Shown: positions 49,034 through 60,948 of the stretch, in pieces
Layout of the letters: each line of letters opens with the position of its first letter
How positions within the stretch are numbered: position 1 is the first letter of the stretch
Origin: Citrus sinensis
Lineage: Eukaryota; Streptophyta; Magnoliopsida; Sapindales; Rutaceae
DNA: 64,000 nt
Direction: 5' to 3'
Assembly: GCF_022201045.2 (NCBI RefSeq)
Contig: NC_068562.1
Coordinates: 6,926,001-6,990,000, forward strand
Notes under the pieces: generated by a model
Seen by the model: the letters and a program-made list of their open reading frames with translations, nothing else
Database searches by the model: none
What the model was told of the DNA's origin: nothing
Program-made: the position numbers and the translations under genes

Positions 49034-50481
49034 TGATGTGCTCATAATTTATCTATTATTTTAATTTAAATTATATTTTATTATATTAATTTTTATCTTA
49101 ATTTTTATATTTTGTCATTGTAGGAATACTGGGAATATTTAAGTGAAAGAAAGCAAAAAGAGAAAACAAATTGGAGCTTAATGGAAATAATTGCGGATTG
49201 TGGAAGAAAAAAGGGAAAGAAATAAAAAAATATAAATCAATGAAGATTTAATTAACCAATTTTAAGCATGCATGCACGTGGGGAGGATTATAGAACTAAT
49301 TGGCAATTCAAATGGTAAGTTAAACGTGCATGAGCTTAAAAGTAGGCTGGATTTGTTTTGTTTTGAAATCCTTTTCATTTAAGGATTTGGAAGTGGCGTA
49401 ACAATATAAAAAGAAAAGTGAAGAGGGCAGCCGCACGAAATTGGAGCCAAGAGAAAAAAAAGAACAGAGCAGCAGTCACAAGTCTTGAGCAAAAGCCGAG
49501 AGCAGCCGGAGCAATTTGGAAGAGGAGGCAGACGCATTAATTCTTGAGTTTTTCTTTTTCTCTTCTCGATTATCTTGCTTGAATGTTTCTAATTAAATTC
49601 ATGGATTCTCTTTATATTCCATAAACTAATTTATTTTACTAAGGCTACGATGTAGCCTAACTATGAAGATTTAATTCCATAAATTTATGTTATTTTTAAT
49701 TTATTATTCCATGGTTGAGTGTTTATTATTGTGCTTAATTCTTTTAAATATCTGGCCAATATTTGAATAATTTGAGGATACATAATAAGACCGAGAGGAG
49801 ATTTATGTATTTTTGCTCTGTGTAATGGATGCCATGAATTGAACGAAAGATAGAGATGTGCCCACATGATTCGTGCAGTTTTTCTAAGAATTTCCATGGA
49901 GCTTAATGAATCTTTGCATATTTAAATTCACATAGAGATATAGTGGGTTAATGTGTGGAGGTATTTTTAATATTACTCGAGAGAGTATATTGAATGGATT
50001 AGGGAAATTCATTGTCAACATGGGTAGTAATAAATCGTGCAGTTTTTCTAAGAATTTCCATGGAGCTTAATGAATCTTTGCATATTTAAATTCACATAGA
50101 GATATAGTGGGTTAATGTGTGGAGGTATTTTTAATATTACTCGAGAGAGTATATTGAATGGATTAGGGAAATTCATTGTCAACATGGGTAGTAAATTTTA
50201 ATAGCAGTGATGGAGGATTAAATTGGATTGGTTATGGTGAAATAGGATGTCCTAGTGTTTTAATCTCTTGGTGATTTCTATTACTGCCTGCGTCTTAATT
50301 AAATTTTCGGTTAATTTATTTTATTTTAGTTTTTAATCTAAATTTGCTTATTCGATTGTTCAAATAAATTACGGTTAGAATAATTTCGGTAGCTAATAGG
50401 ATATACAATCTCTGTGAGACGATACTCTACTCTTCATTGTATTACTTGTGCCGACTAGTACACTTGCTAATTTATGCATCA
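49034..50481. mobile_element. Solo LTR (probably Ty3/gypsy), 1448 bp
   Basis: It starts TGATGTGCTCATAA and ends TTATGCATCA, so the ends form the inverted repeat TGATG...CATCA. Perfect 5-bp copies of ATCAT flank it (49029-49033 and 50482-50486). No primer binding site, polypurine tract or coding domain adjoins it, so it is a solo LTR. The late part, GAGACGATACTCTACTCTTC and CACTTGCTAATTTATGCATC, resembles gypsy LTR 3' regions, but the superfamily is a weak inference. Confidence 0.82.
49871..50194. repeat. Near-perfect 164-bp tandem duplication inside the solo LTR
   Basis: The block starting TCGTGCAGTTTTTCTAAGAA at 49871 recurs from 50035 with no difference that I can see over about 160 bases, ending GGGTAGTAA in both. 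Such identity implies a recent duplication or gene-conversion-like upkeep. Confidence 0.9.
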
Positions 50482-50623
50482 ATCATTACCCTCTAGCACA
50501 CCAACTGCTTGATACCATATTTCTTAAAGTGAGGATTATGAGAAGTGGAAATACCCCTCATAAATTAATTACAACTAAAAAAGAAATATTAAACCTATGG
50601 TGAAATGTTGAGTATGAATCTAT

Positions 50624-51774
50624 TGTTAGCCTATATGGCTATAAATATTGATTTTGATGATAACAAACCACGTGTATTGATTAAGCAAAGATTTATGAAT
50701 TGCGCTTTTATAATAAGAAAATGATGTTATGGAATCAAAGTGTTTTGGACTAAAATGAATGTATTTTAAAACCTTTGATATTGTTTTAAATTTCGGATTT
50801 AGATATATTTGAAACTATTTAAATATTTTGGATCATTCTATAATTTCACATAGTTTGGGTGAAATCATAATTTCAGAAAGTTTTGGGATTGACAAAGTAT
50901 TATTTAGAAATTCTGAAATTTGACCTATTTGCAAAGTTTCATAACGTTTTAGGCTATAATACAATTTTATAAAGTTTTGGGGTCAAACTATAAAATTGAA
51001 AAATATTTCACTGTAGCAATCGGCTAACCGGATCTTGACAAACGAAAATTCGGTTGTTGGGCAGTAAGCTTCTGAGCATAAACGGCAATCCGGATTTGAC
51101 AAAGCGTCATACCGGATGTTCAGAAATTCAAAATTGTGGCTGTAACGGTAACATTAAGCGGCTATTCGGATGTCCATAATTGGTAATCCGGTTACGACCA
51201 AAATGTGCATAATGACTAGTTTTTGAGCTCAAACTATAAGAACTCAAATCCAACTCATTTTCAAGCTCTCCAACAAGCAAAAACAAAAAGCACACGAGAT
51301 ATCTTGAGCCTTCAAACTTGCAAAATACAAACATTGAATCATTTCTTGCTCTTCATTTTTTAATATCTACTCATTGAGTGAGTTTCATTGTAACTTTCAT
51401 TTCTTCATTTCAATTGTAAGAGTTTGAGTATGTGAGACACTTGAGTGAAGAGATTGGGAGATAATCTCTTTGTTGTAAAGGTTCATTGACACCTTGAAGT
51501 CAATTGTAATCGGTTGAAGCCTTGGAAAGGGTTGGATAGTGAAATCCTCAAGCTTGGATCACTTGGAAGCGTGGACGTAGGCGGGGATTGCCGAACCACG
51601 TAAAAATTCGTGTGTTTGTTTCTCTTCTCCCTTACTCTTTAATTATTGTGCTTTTATTGAACTTATTGCTTTCAATTTTTATTAAGACATTAGATTGCTT
51701 GTTGTGTGGATTTGTTAGGATAATTTTTAAAATTTCAATTCACCCCCCCTCTTGGGTTGCACACTTATATTTCA
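50624..51774 (+). mobile_element. Solo LTR (Ty1/copia-like), 1151 bp
   Basis: It starts TGTTAGCCTATATGG and ends CTTATATTTCA, with perfect 5-bp copies of TCTAT outside (50619-50623 and 51775-51779). TTTTGATGATAACAAACCAC near the start and TTCAATTCACCCCCCCTCTT near the end are typical of copia LTRs. No internal retrotransposon region is attached. ORFs inside it are incidental. Confidence 0.87.
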
Positions 51775-51779
51775 TCTAT

Positions 51780-52547
51780 AGACTCAAACACTTCATTTAC
51801 ATAGTTTTCGTCTATAATCCATTCATGCCATTTTATTTTAAAACGTTAAGATAAAAAAAATCACTTGCAACCAAATCACATATACGCTTAGAAAATTAAC
51901 CCTACTCATAATTAAATCTACTTCCTCTGGGATTGACATTCATCACTACAAATATATACTACAATATATTCACGTGCTTGCGAGTACAATAAAATTTGCA
52001 CAACAAACTCATTTTCAGGTATGTTATTATTGTGGAGCTTAGAATTAAGTAAAAAAACTTTTGATGCGTCAACCTGTTCATTAAATTTTTCATTTGTTTT
52101 TGAAAAATAAGCCACTCGTTTGGTAATATGGAGTTTGATATCATATTAAAACAATAAAAATATATTTGATAATTAAGTTGACTGAGAGCCATGTTTTGGA
52201 TTATTAAACCTTTAAAAGTATATCTGTATGAATTCTTGATAATACAAAGATAAATAATCTAATAGGAAAATAGAAAGAAGATTTTTAATTAAAAATTAAA
52301 TATCAAAATGTTCCTTCACGTAACAAAATAACAATCCTAATCTAACTTGGATCTACCCAAATAAGTAATTAAGTTCAAATTCTAATAAACTTAGAAAAAA
52401 AATAACACAAATAAAAAAACCCCGGAGGCTCTTTTTATTTGACATATATAATTGTGAACTCGTAAACAAAAGTGAATTACTTGTTCAACAAGAAAAAAAG
52501 GTAAATTAAAGTTGCTCAGGGTATTTCTTTTCTCCTTGAGATATATA
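51780..52547. other. Intergenic AT-rich DNA
   Basis: No gene or clear element seen between the second solo LTR and the pogo-like remnant. Confidence 0.45.
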
Positions 52548-52548
52548 T

Positions 52549-53280
52549 ACTGCAAAACCTCTATAAAATAATATTGTTGGGACCTAAAAAAATATTATTT
52601 TAGTGAGGTTATTTATTTACTGATAAATGAATAACTTATTAAGTTTTCAATAAATGAATATTTATTAATTTATGAAGAGTTTTCTTGGTACATGTATAAA
52701 AGAAGTGTGTAAAAAAAAACAAATAAAAATAATTATTGTTATGATCATAGAATATGTTAAAATTAGTCTAGAATTTGCTTTGTATACATGATATAAGGGA
52801 AGAAATAATGGAGTAGTGAGCCCAATCAAGGAGGGATATGGTTGATAAATAATCTTTGAGATTTGGCTTTAATAGCCACAAGATTTGTGTGATACCATTA
52901 CTACTTTACACATAAATTACATGAAGTTATTTCTGGTTTACACTATAGAAATGCCATGGATATTGAGCATCTTTTGAATTATCTTTGTGAAATGATGCAA
53001 TAATGGAATTTCCTGCTAATAAAGAGATTATTCATAAGGTAATGGGTACATTCACTGATGATAATCATGATCCAAATGACAATTATACTTTATCAACTGT
53101 TTCCATAAAAGACGCTTTTTAAGGAATAGTAACCTTAAATACCTACTTTCTATAGCGAGAAAAAATATATTACATGCTTTACAAAAAAATTAAGGATGAG
53201 GCAATGTTTAATTTAGGAATAAAGAAAAAACAAACAACTTTAAATGCATATTTTAGAAAAGAATTGAAAAATGCAAGTCA
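52549..53280 (+). pseudogene. pogo-like (Emigrant/Lemi1-type) transposon remnant
   Basis: The left end CTGCAAAACCTCTATAAAAT resembles the Emigrant/Lemi1 terminal repeat (CAGTAAAACCTCTATAAATT). Near its other end one frame reads KVMGTFTDDNHDPNDNYTLS, then EAMFNLGIKKKQTTLNAYFR after stops, which resembles the C-terminus of pogo-type transposases. Most of the transposase is missing. A (TATG)n run follows at 53313-53338; the right terminal repeat was not found. Confidence 0.5.
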
Positions 53281-53391
53281 TCAAGAAAAAAATTCTTAAT
53301 AATATAAATTTTATATGTATGTATGTATGTATGTATGTTAAAGATGGTGCAAAACAATGTATAAATGTAAAATATGGCGTAGAACAAAGAA

Positions 53392-54738
53392 AAAAGGAGG
53401 GAACAATCGGAAGAGAGCAAAAAATGAGGATGAGGCCGGTGAGGACGCAAATAAGAGAGAGCTGGTACATAAAGAATAGGGTCAAGAGTATGCCCAAGTC
53501 ATTCGAATGCTTAGAAACGGTTGCTGCAAGGCCACATGCACTAGCGGCACCAGGCGGCTCTGCCACCAGTGATATTATTCATGTTGGCTCGAGAGATTAT
53601 CAAGACGAGAAGGCCAATGTCATGCTTAAGTACATGTCTGATGAGGCCAGGAGATAAAAGAACTTAGAGGAATTACCTGATAGTATTCGATTAAATGAAG
53701 GCAATGTTGCTGATTTCAGGGGCGACTCTTCCTCTAGGCAACTTAGGCAGTTGCCTAGAGCCCCACTGTATATGAAGGCCCCAAATTTTTCTCTAACATT
53801 ATAACTATTAAATTATTCATTTATATTTATTATTATTATTATGATTCTATAATAATCTTTACTCAAATAAATTATCAAATTCCTACAACAATCTCTATTC
53901 AATGTTATTTCATTTAAAACTCTATAAAAGTCACACATTTGCTAACTTGTTATCTATTATTTTTTTATCAATTAAAAGAAAAAGGCACGACACATTCAAT
54001 GCTTTAATGCATAAGGGAAAAAAAGCTTTCTTCAATTTTTGCTTAAGAAAAAAAATCAACTATTTCCATTGATAATTGCTGTATAAAATATCAATCCACC
54101 AAAGTTAAATTTCAAATATCCAAGTTTTTTCTTCCTATTTTTTTCTTAATTAGTTGTGTTATTCAATTGTTGTTGTTTCTTTTTTAAATATTATAGTTGT
54201 TTTCTTTTAATTATCTAGCATAATTGTTTGCTTGTTTACTCTTCTTTCACTAAAAAAAGAAAAAAAATATCTAATAGAAAATGTGCATCAAGATACAAAA
54301 AACTTGGGAAAAAAAGAGAAGAATACAAAAGTTAGTTCGATCTCAAAAAGGAGCTCTTGATAAGTTTGACAAAAATAGTAAAAATGATGTGAATTAGAGT
54401 GAAGAATTAGTAATTGACGAAAATTTTCAAAATTAAAATTGATAAAAACTTATTTAAGATCAACTAAGTCGAAAGAAAAGTTAAAAGATTTAGCTAAATT
54501 AAGAAAAATATATTAGCGAAATTAGAATATAAAAATTTGAACAATAATTTTGCACCTAAGAAAGCTAGCAAATTTGATTTTAAATAAATAACTTTTTAGT
54601 AAAACTGATACATATATTTAACCTCAAATTTTCTAAAAAGCTTAATTAAAATAATTCGCCTAAAATCCCAAAATTGACCATGATGCTACTTCCAGTAATT
54701 TTATCGAGTTTGAGGATGACGATATCGATAAAATTTAA
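53392..54738 (+). pseudogene. eIF1A pseudogene, copy 1, split by a hAT insertion
   Basis: From 53392 one frame reads [20 protein letters not shown], then NKRELVHKE, stop, [20 protein letters not shown] and TSGTRRLCH. After a small deletion the frame shifts and continues HVGSRDYQDEKANVMLKYMS to about 53700. These are the basic N-terminus and OB-fold of translation initiation factor 1A. The acidic C-terminus (DHDATSSNFIEFEDDDIDKI, stop) resumes near 54676-54738 after about 960 bases of inserted hAT DNA. A stop, a frameshift and the insertion make it non-functional. Whether it arose by retroposition cannot be judged. Confidence 0.88.
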
Positions 54739-54833
54739 TTTTTAATTTCTTATTATTAGGGTTTAGGGGCCTAAAATTTTACTCTTGTTTGATTTTTCTT
54801 TTCCTTTTCCTTTTCCTTTTTCATATAATTTAT
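53411..54833 (+). repeat. Segmental duplication, copy 1
   Basis: Aligns in direct orientation with 56650-58090 with only scattered substitutions and small gaps. It carries eIF1A pseudogene sequence with its hAT insertion and about 95 bases of downstream flank. Copy 1's pseudogene extends a little further left than the duplication. Confidence 0.92.
53717..54675. mobile_element. hAT element in eIF1A pseudogene copy 1 (right end deleted)
   Basis: It starts CAGGGGCGACTC directly after GCTGATTT, which is the target sequence seen intact at the right end of the copy-2 element. The right terminal repeat and the second target copy are missing here: the sequence jumps from CCAAAATT to GACCATGATG. No intact transposase is present. 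Confidence 0.8.
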
Positions 54834-54871
54834 CAAATTTACTCTTTATCTTCCACCCTTTTTCCGTTCAG

Positions 54872-55302
54872 TGGATGATGTGTACCTCTTGATAGGATCT
54901 GCAAATATAAACCAAAGATCAACGGATGGGCAAAGAGACACTGAAATTGCAAAAGGGTGTTACCAGCTGCCCAAAAATGATGATCAAAACAGCGAAGATA
55001 TTAGTGCATACCGTTTGTCGCTATGGTACGAACATACTGGACTTGCAGAGGGACTATTTCGAGAACCTGAAAGCCTGGAATGTGTGCAGAAAATATGTTC
55101 AATAGGAGATGAAATGTGGAATATTTACAGTGGTGAAGAAGTTGTAGACACGGACGGTGTTCACCTGGTAACTTATCCTGTGAATGTAACACCTGATGGA
55201 TTGATTGAGGATCTTGTTGATGAAGGTGGAAATTTTCCTGATACAAAAACTCCAGTGAAGGGAAAGAGATCAAAAGTATTGCCTCCCATATGCACCATTT
55301 AG
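54872..55302 (+). pseudogene. C-terminal fragment of an alpha-type phospholipase D
   Basis: After the acceptor TTCCGTTCAG the frame reads VDDVYLLIGSANINQRSTDG, then AYRLSLWYEHTGLAEGLF, EPESLECVQKI and FPDTKTPVKGKRSKVLPPI before a stop. This is the segment just after the second HKD motif through to the C-terminus of plant phospholipase D, closest in style to the alpha class. The frame is intact for 143 codons but the C2 domain, first HKD and the HxK of the second HKD are absent from the window. It cannot encode an enzyme and is best seen as a final exon left behind by rearrangement. Selection may have relaxed recently. Confidence 0.85.
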
Positions 55303-56649
55303 TTATATTGAATCTGAGGCTTTGCTGGAACTTGTACACATTTGAAAGCTGCGAAGACACGAATGTATGATATCGATGTAAAAACTTTTAGCACTAGAGT
55401 TTAATCATAAATTTTAGAAAAAATAGAAAAAAAATATATTTAGAGAAGGGGGGGGGGGGGGGGGAGATTTTATTTATGAAAGAAATTATAAAGAAGGTTA
55501 CTGTAACATGTATCTAGATCCATTTTCTAAAACAAAGTTGTATGAACTTGGCCGCAGGACTTAGAGCAGCTTTCCCAGAAGCCCAAAAAGTTGAATATAG
55601 AATATCATCAACCGGTCTCAATAAGCTGAATACCTGATGTCAATTTCTAAAAGTTGACTGTCCCATATCAATTTTTATATTAAGTTTGGTTAGAACAATC
55701 AAAGCAATGTGCTGGGTCATCTCTCTAATAGCATTTCCTCACAAGCAACTCTGACGGATAATGACAAGCGAGTTCACCATAGCCACTACGATGATCATGA
55801 CCAATTGACCATGGCTACCAAATTATACAGTAATACAAAATTACTATTCAAAACATTAATTGTGGACTCCATTGGATAGAATCGTAGAATATGCTAATAT
55901 ATATTCAATAATAAAGTTAATTTAATCTTATCTTATCTGCTCTATGATTGAGTTTCCCGGTTGGATTATTGGACCCTACAGTTATCAATATGATGTGGGC
56001 CGATTAGCAAAGCATTTTCAATTTTTTTTCAGCATTTGGGGTCTGTAATACACATATTTGGTACAGCATGCAATCATATGGCAGCAAAATATTTATTACT
56101 TTCATTAGTGTCGTACAAATGCATGTTGTAACTCGCTGCTGATACAAGTTCCATTTTCATTTATATTCCGTTTTTGTTTTTGTCTGGTTCAGGCCGAGCA
56201 AAAAATATTATGCAAATCATCTACAAACCAGGCAGCAACAGTGAAATCAGAAAGCCTGAATCTGGGATATTTCATTCTGGAAACTTTGTTTTAGAGGATT
56301 TCACTACTTGATCAATTATCTGTTTATTCATTTCTGATATGATTCTTTCTTTCATTGTTTGTGTGGGAATGTTTTCGAACAAATATGGTTTTTAGTCAGT
56401 GGTTATTACAAGTTCTATTTTTCATCTTCCTTTCCGGCTTAGAAAGTTCAGTTATTTGATGCAAAAATGGATTCTGCAATGAACTCTTTCACTTGGGTAA
56501 GTCTTCAAATGAAGTTGTCTCTTTCCAAGTAATTGTGATTTTCCCAAGCAATCTGAATTTTCTTTTTATGTTGGTATGTTAGGGATCAAGGTCTTTACAA
56601 ATCGGCAGCAAGCTTTGTTCTGTGTTCTCGCCATTTATAGGCTTCGTTG
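55303..56649. other. Spacer between the two duplication copies
   Basis: Contains a run of about 16 G (from 55448). I see no gene or defined element. Confidence 0.5.
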
Positions 56650-58007
56650 AAGAGAGCAAAAAATGAGGATGAGGCCGGTGAGGACGCAAATAAGAGAGAG
56701 TTGGTACAGAAAGAAAAGGGTCAAGAGTATGCCCAAGTCATTCGAATGCTTAGAAATGGTCGCTGCAAGGCCACATGCACTAGCGGCACCAGGCGGCTCT
56801 GCCACCGGTGATATTATTGATGTTGGCTCGAGAGATTATCAAGACGAGAAGGCCAATGTCATGCTTAAGTACATGTCTGATGAGGCCAGGAGATAAAAGA
56901 ACTTACAGGAATTACCTGATAGTATTCGATTGAACGAAGGCAATGCTGCTTATTTCAGGGGCGACTTTTCTTCTAGGCAACTTAGGCAGTTGCCTAGAGC
57001 CCTACTCTATATGAAGGCCCCAAATTTTTCTCTAATATTATAATTATTAAATTATTCATTTATATTTATTATTATTATTATGATTCTATAATAATCTTTA
57101 CTCAAATAAATTATCAAATTCCTACAACAATCTCTATTCGATGTTATTTCATTTAAAACTTTATAAAAGTCACGCATTTGCTAACTTGTTATCTATTATT
57201 TTTTTATCAATTAAAAGAAAAAGGCACGACACATTCAATGCTTTAATGCATAAAGGAAAAAAAAAGCGTTCTTCAATTTTTGCTTAAGAAAAAAAATCAA
57301 CTATTTCCATTGATCATTGTTGTATAAAATATCAATCCACCAAAGTTAAATTTCAAATATCCAAGTTTTTCCTTCCTATTTTTTCTTAATTAGTTGTGTT
57401 ATTCAATTGTTGTTGTTTCTTTTTTAAATATTATAGTTGTTTTCTTTTAATTATCTAGCATAATTGTTTGCTTGTTTACTCTTCTTTCACTAAAAAAGAA
57501 AAAAATATCTAATAGAAAATGTGCATCAAGATACAAAAAACTTGGGAAAAAAAGAGAAGAATACAAAAGTTAGTTCGATCTCAAAAAGGAGCTCTTGATA
57601 AGTTTGACAAAAATAGTAAAAATGATGTGAATTAGAGTGAAGAATTAGTAATTGATGAAAATTTTCAAAATTAAAATTGATAAAAACTTATTTAAGATCA
57701 ACTAAGTCGAAAAAAAAGTTAAAAGATTTAGCTATATTAAGAAAAATATATTAGCGAAATTAGAATATAAAAATTTGAACAATAATTTTGCACCTAAGAA
57801 AGCTAGAAAAATTGATTTTAAATAAATAACTTTTTAATAAAACTAATACATATATTTAACCTCAAATTTTCTAAAAGGCTTAATTAAAATAATTCGCCGA
57901 AAGTCCCAAAATTAATTGAGCCGCCCCTGGCTGATTTTAATGATGACCATGATGCTACTTCCAGTAATTTTATCGAGTTTGAGGATGACGATATCGATAA
58001 AATTTAA
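56650..58007 (+). pseudogene. eIF1A pseudogene, copy 2, split by a hAT insertion
   Basis: The frame [20 protein letters not shown], then [20 protein letters not shown] and [10 protein letters not shown] shifts, as in copy 1, to DVGSRDYQDEKANVMLKYMS. The earlier N-terminal codons present in copy 1 are absent; the copy begins abruptly after TTCGTTG. The deletion shared with copy 1 shows that both descend from one already broken copy. The C-terminus DDHDATSSNFIEFEDDDIDK, then I and stop, lies at 57940-58007, after the hAT. Confidence 0.88.
56956..57929. mobile_element. hAT element in eIF1A pseudogene copy 2 (both ends present)
   Basis: Starts CAGGGGCGACTT and ends GAGCCGCCCCTG, giving terminal inverted repeats of about 12 bp. 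The right flank is GCTGATTT (57930-57937), identical to the left flank in copy 1; the left flank here is the mutated GCTTATTT. The 974-bp element holds AT-rich DNA with short remnants, no intact transposase. Confidence 0.87.
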
Positions 58008-58090
58008 TTTTTAATTTCTTATTATTAGGGTTTAGGGGCCTAATAATTTACTCTTGTTTGATTTTTCTTTTCCTTTTTCATATAATTTAT

Positions 58091-60150
58091 TATGTTTTCT
58101 CCTGCCGATTATTATCCTATGCAATGATTGTAGGTACATGAGATACGATTTTAAACACAATTATGAACACAAATTTCTGACCATTAATTAAAAAAAAGGT
58201 GAAAATTAGAAGACATAATTATTATTTATTAGTTACAAAATAACGTGGATCTTATCATGTGGTAATTAATTATTTCCCTAATTATTCTCTCTCTTACCTC
58301 ACGTTTCTCACTCCTATCAAATCTAAAAAGCTTTTCATATACTTCAAGCAAACAAAATCGTAAAACACGAACAAATTTTGCATGTCAAATTGATTTGCAT
58401 GGATTTATACGGAGAAGTTGCATAAAAATATCAACAAAAATAATAATAATAATAATGGGCAAAATAAACGAACAAGAGCATACGCACTATTCCAGTTCCT
58501 CCAATTGCATAAAACTTAAAAGATCTTAGAGACTAATATAAAGAAATTGATTTTGATGGTTTTAATATTTCCATCTATTTCATTGTGCAATATAAGAGAG
58601 AGAAACATGAAAATATGAGTAAAAGAAGAAATATAGATGAAACACTAAAGGGAGGAAGGAGAAAAATATTACTGTAATTAATAATTCATGTCCTTTAATC
58701 TTCATATTTCATTCTTTTTTAATCTAATGGTAAAAAATATGTGTTTATGATTATGTCTAAAATTGTGTCTGTTAAATCTAACCCATATTTATATATACAT
58801 TGGCTGACTTTTATTAAATCAAACTTATAATTTTAAGACATCAACTTTATGATTTTTTTTTTCTATTTCAAATTTTATGTTACAAGTAGCTATAAGATTT
58901 AGTGTAGGTCTTTTCACCTTATTAAAAAAAAAAAAAGCAGGCCTTTTGAAACCTCTCAAAATTCTTCATAAAGCCCCTTTTTCAATTAAAATTATCTAAA
59001 TAACCAAATAAATTGATTTTTTTTTTATAATGGGAATTCAATCAAGCACTCAAAATATTATTCTTTTAAAAAATTATTTATACACATCCGATATCATAAT
59101 TTGTATATATATTTTAAATTTTAATTAAAAATATATATATTTAAATTATTAGACTTTAGACTTATGGAGACAAAAACTATATGATAAGGAGAAAACAATT
59201 TAAGATTTTAAGATTTGTATATATTTAATAAATAAAAACTTTAAAAAATAATTTTTTAGGATAAAATTTTATGAAAAGGTAGTTAAGTTTAATATATGAA
59301 TTTGTATTTTATCAATTAAAATTGGGGTATTTTAAAAAATAAAACTAAAAATAAGTGTTATGGAGGATTAGAGGGATGTTAAAAGCTCCACTCTAACATG
59401 CTCCACTTCTGTGAAAACTACCAAGGAAAAACGATCCTCGGGCCTCAGCCGAGCAAGTTATTTTTAGTTTGATTGGACCTTCAAACACCCCCCCTAAGCC
59501 GCTTATGCCACTCTGTTGAATTTTATTTCCTAAAACACCCCTGATTAATTTATAAGATAAAAACCCATATATTACAATAACTCATCTTGCCACCCTAAAA
59601 TGAGTAACTGTTTTAAGTTTTTGTTTATAAAATATACATACAAGTTCTAAAATCTTAAATTAATTTTTCTTTTTATATAATTTTTATCTATAACTCTAAG
59701 CTACAATAATTTTCTCTAAAAAAAATTTAATTAAAATTTATAATATAAATATTTATGAAATGTGATCGGTGTAATAAGTTTTTCAAAATAATAATTTAGT
59801 TATTTGTTTAATTGAATTTCCATTCGAAATAATAATTGAATTGATTCGACTTAGTTGTTTAGGTAATTTCGGTAAGGGGGCTTCGTTAGAAATTTTGAGG
59901 GGTGTCATAAGACATACTCTTTCCAATGTGGGTCTGAAAATATGAACCTGCCCAAAATAAACCGGAGTTATTTTTGATCCCATCACTTCGGTCTTTGTGT
60001 GAAAGGCCAACTCCCGCACCTTTATCCACACGTCTCGCACGTGACACCAGGAAAAAGAGCTCAGCTGAACCACGACTCCAAGAGTTAAAAATTTCAGAAA
60101 ATTCTGAACAGTGATCAGAATCACACCCACAAAATTTTATTGCAGGCTCA
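58091..60150. other. Intergenic DNA and 5' region of the next gene
   Basis: AT-rich spacer. From about 59880 the composition becomes more balanced, as expected of a leader and promoter. I see no gene in between; ORFs on the minus strand at 59783-60182 lack family features. Confidence 0.5.
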
Positions 60151-60948
60151 ATGACAGAACCAAAACCAGACCCATCAGTCAATCAATCAGGTATAAATAT
60201 ATTGTCAATATGTCATTTATTTCAAGTTTCCATCTGATTATTATATAAGGTTTAATTAAAAAAGTGTAATTATTTTGAAAATATTGCATTACTTTAATAA
60301 TAATGCAAAACTGTGAAATTGACATATCGCTCATGAAATTTGATATTATTTGTTTTAATCTTCTCTATAAACAATCATGTTCAATGGGTGCTTTTCATTT
60401 CATGCTAATTTGTTTTCTTTGTATGATGCCAGAATATTGAAAGTTTCAATCTTTAGTACAAGCACAAACTAAAAACTTCAGCTTTTGATTAATGAGAATC
60501 GAGTTTTGTAGATAACATTTGATTCCATTGTTTAATACAAAATGTCAAACCACTGTTATAAGTTGAGGTTTAGAATTTAGATGCATAATTTTCGTAAGGA
60601 TCTTGCTAGTAAAATTTTTGTGGGAGTTGGAACTATAATTGTAGCTGATATAATTTACATTGCTTTTTTCTTTTTTTTTCAATTCCTGTTAAAGAAAAAT
60701 ATGTGAAGGCTCCAAACATTTTGGAAAGAGCTAAGGAAGAGATTGAGGCAATTATTCACCATGATAAATCACCACGCCATACCAAAGAAACTCATGGGAC
60801 TAGTAATGACATCGATGAGAACACCCCAATAGAAGAAGTGAAAGGGCCAGGTGTGATTCAAAGAGTCAAGGAAGAGATCGAGGCCCTTGTTGAAGCTGTT
60901 CATCCAAAGAAAAAAGATTCTAGCAGTCATGATTCTTCTTCAAAGTAA
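60151..60948 (+). CDS. Small conserved plant protein with duplicated ERAKEEIEA motif
   Basis: Exons 60151-60190 and 60695-60948 give 97 residues. The start MTEPKPDPSVNQS is joined to EKYVKAPNILERAKEEIEAI by a split Glu codon; the acceptor is TTAAAG. Two similar motifs stand out: KAPNILERAKEEIEAIIH (about 18-35) and KGPGVIQRVKEEIEALVEAV (about 64-83), separated by a polar linker with SPRHTKETHG. The end is Lys- and Ser-rich (HPKKKDSSSHDSSSK). There is no signal peptide or membrane segment; the repeats probably form amphipathic helices. I recall similar uncharacterised plant proteins, but no function. An internal start at 60703 would lose the first motif's context and is not preferred. Confidence 0.75.

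Larger units (their letters stand above)
56650..58090 (+). repeat. Segmental duplication, copy 2
   Basis: Direct copy of 53411-54833, 1.82 kb downstream of its end. It retains the hAT right end and target site lost from copy 1. Confidence 0.92.

Noticed and set aside
51588-51854. 88-codon hydrophobic ORF
   Set aside because: Lies in and beyond the end of the second solo LTR.
56663-56896. 77-codon ORF starting MRMRPVRTQ
   Set aside because: Starts in the wrong frame of the eIF1A pseudogene; only its second half is in the eIF1A frame, owing to the frameshift.
59783-60182. Overlapping minus-strand ORFs of 115 and 98 codons
   Set aside because: Antisense to the leader and first exon of the small gene; no family motif.
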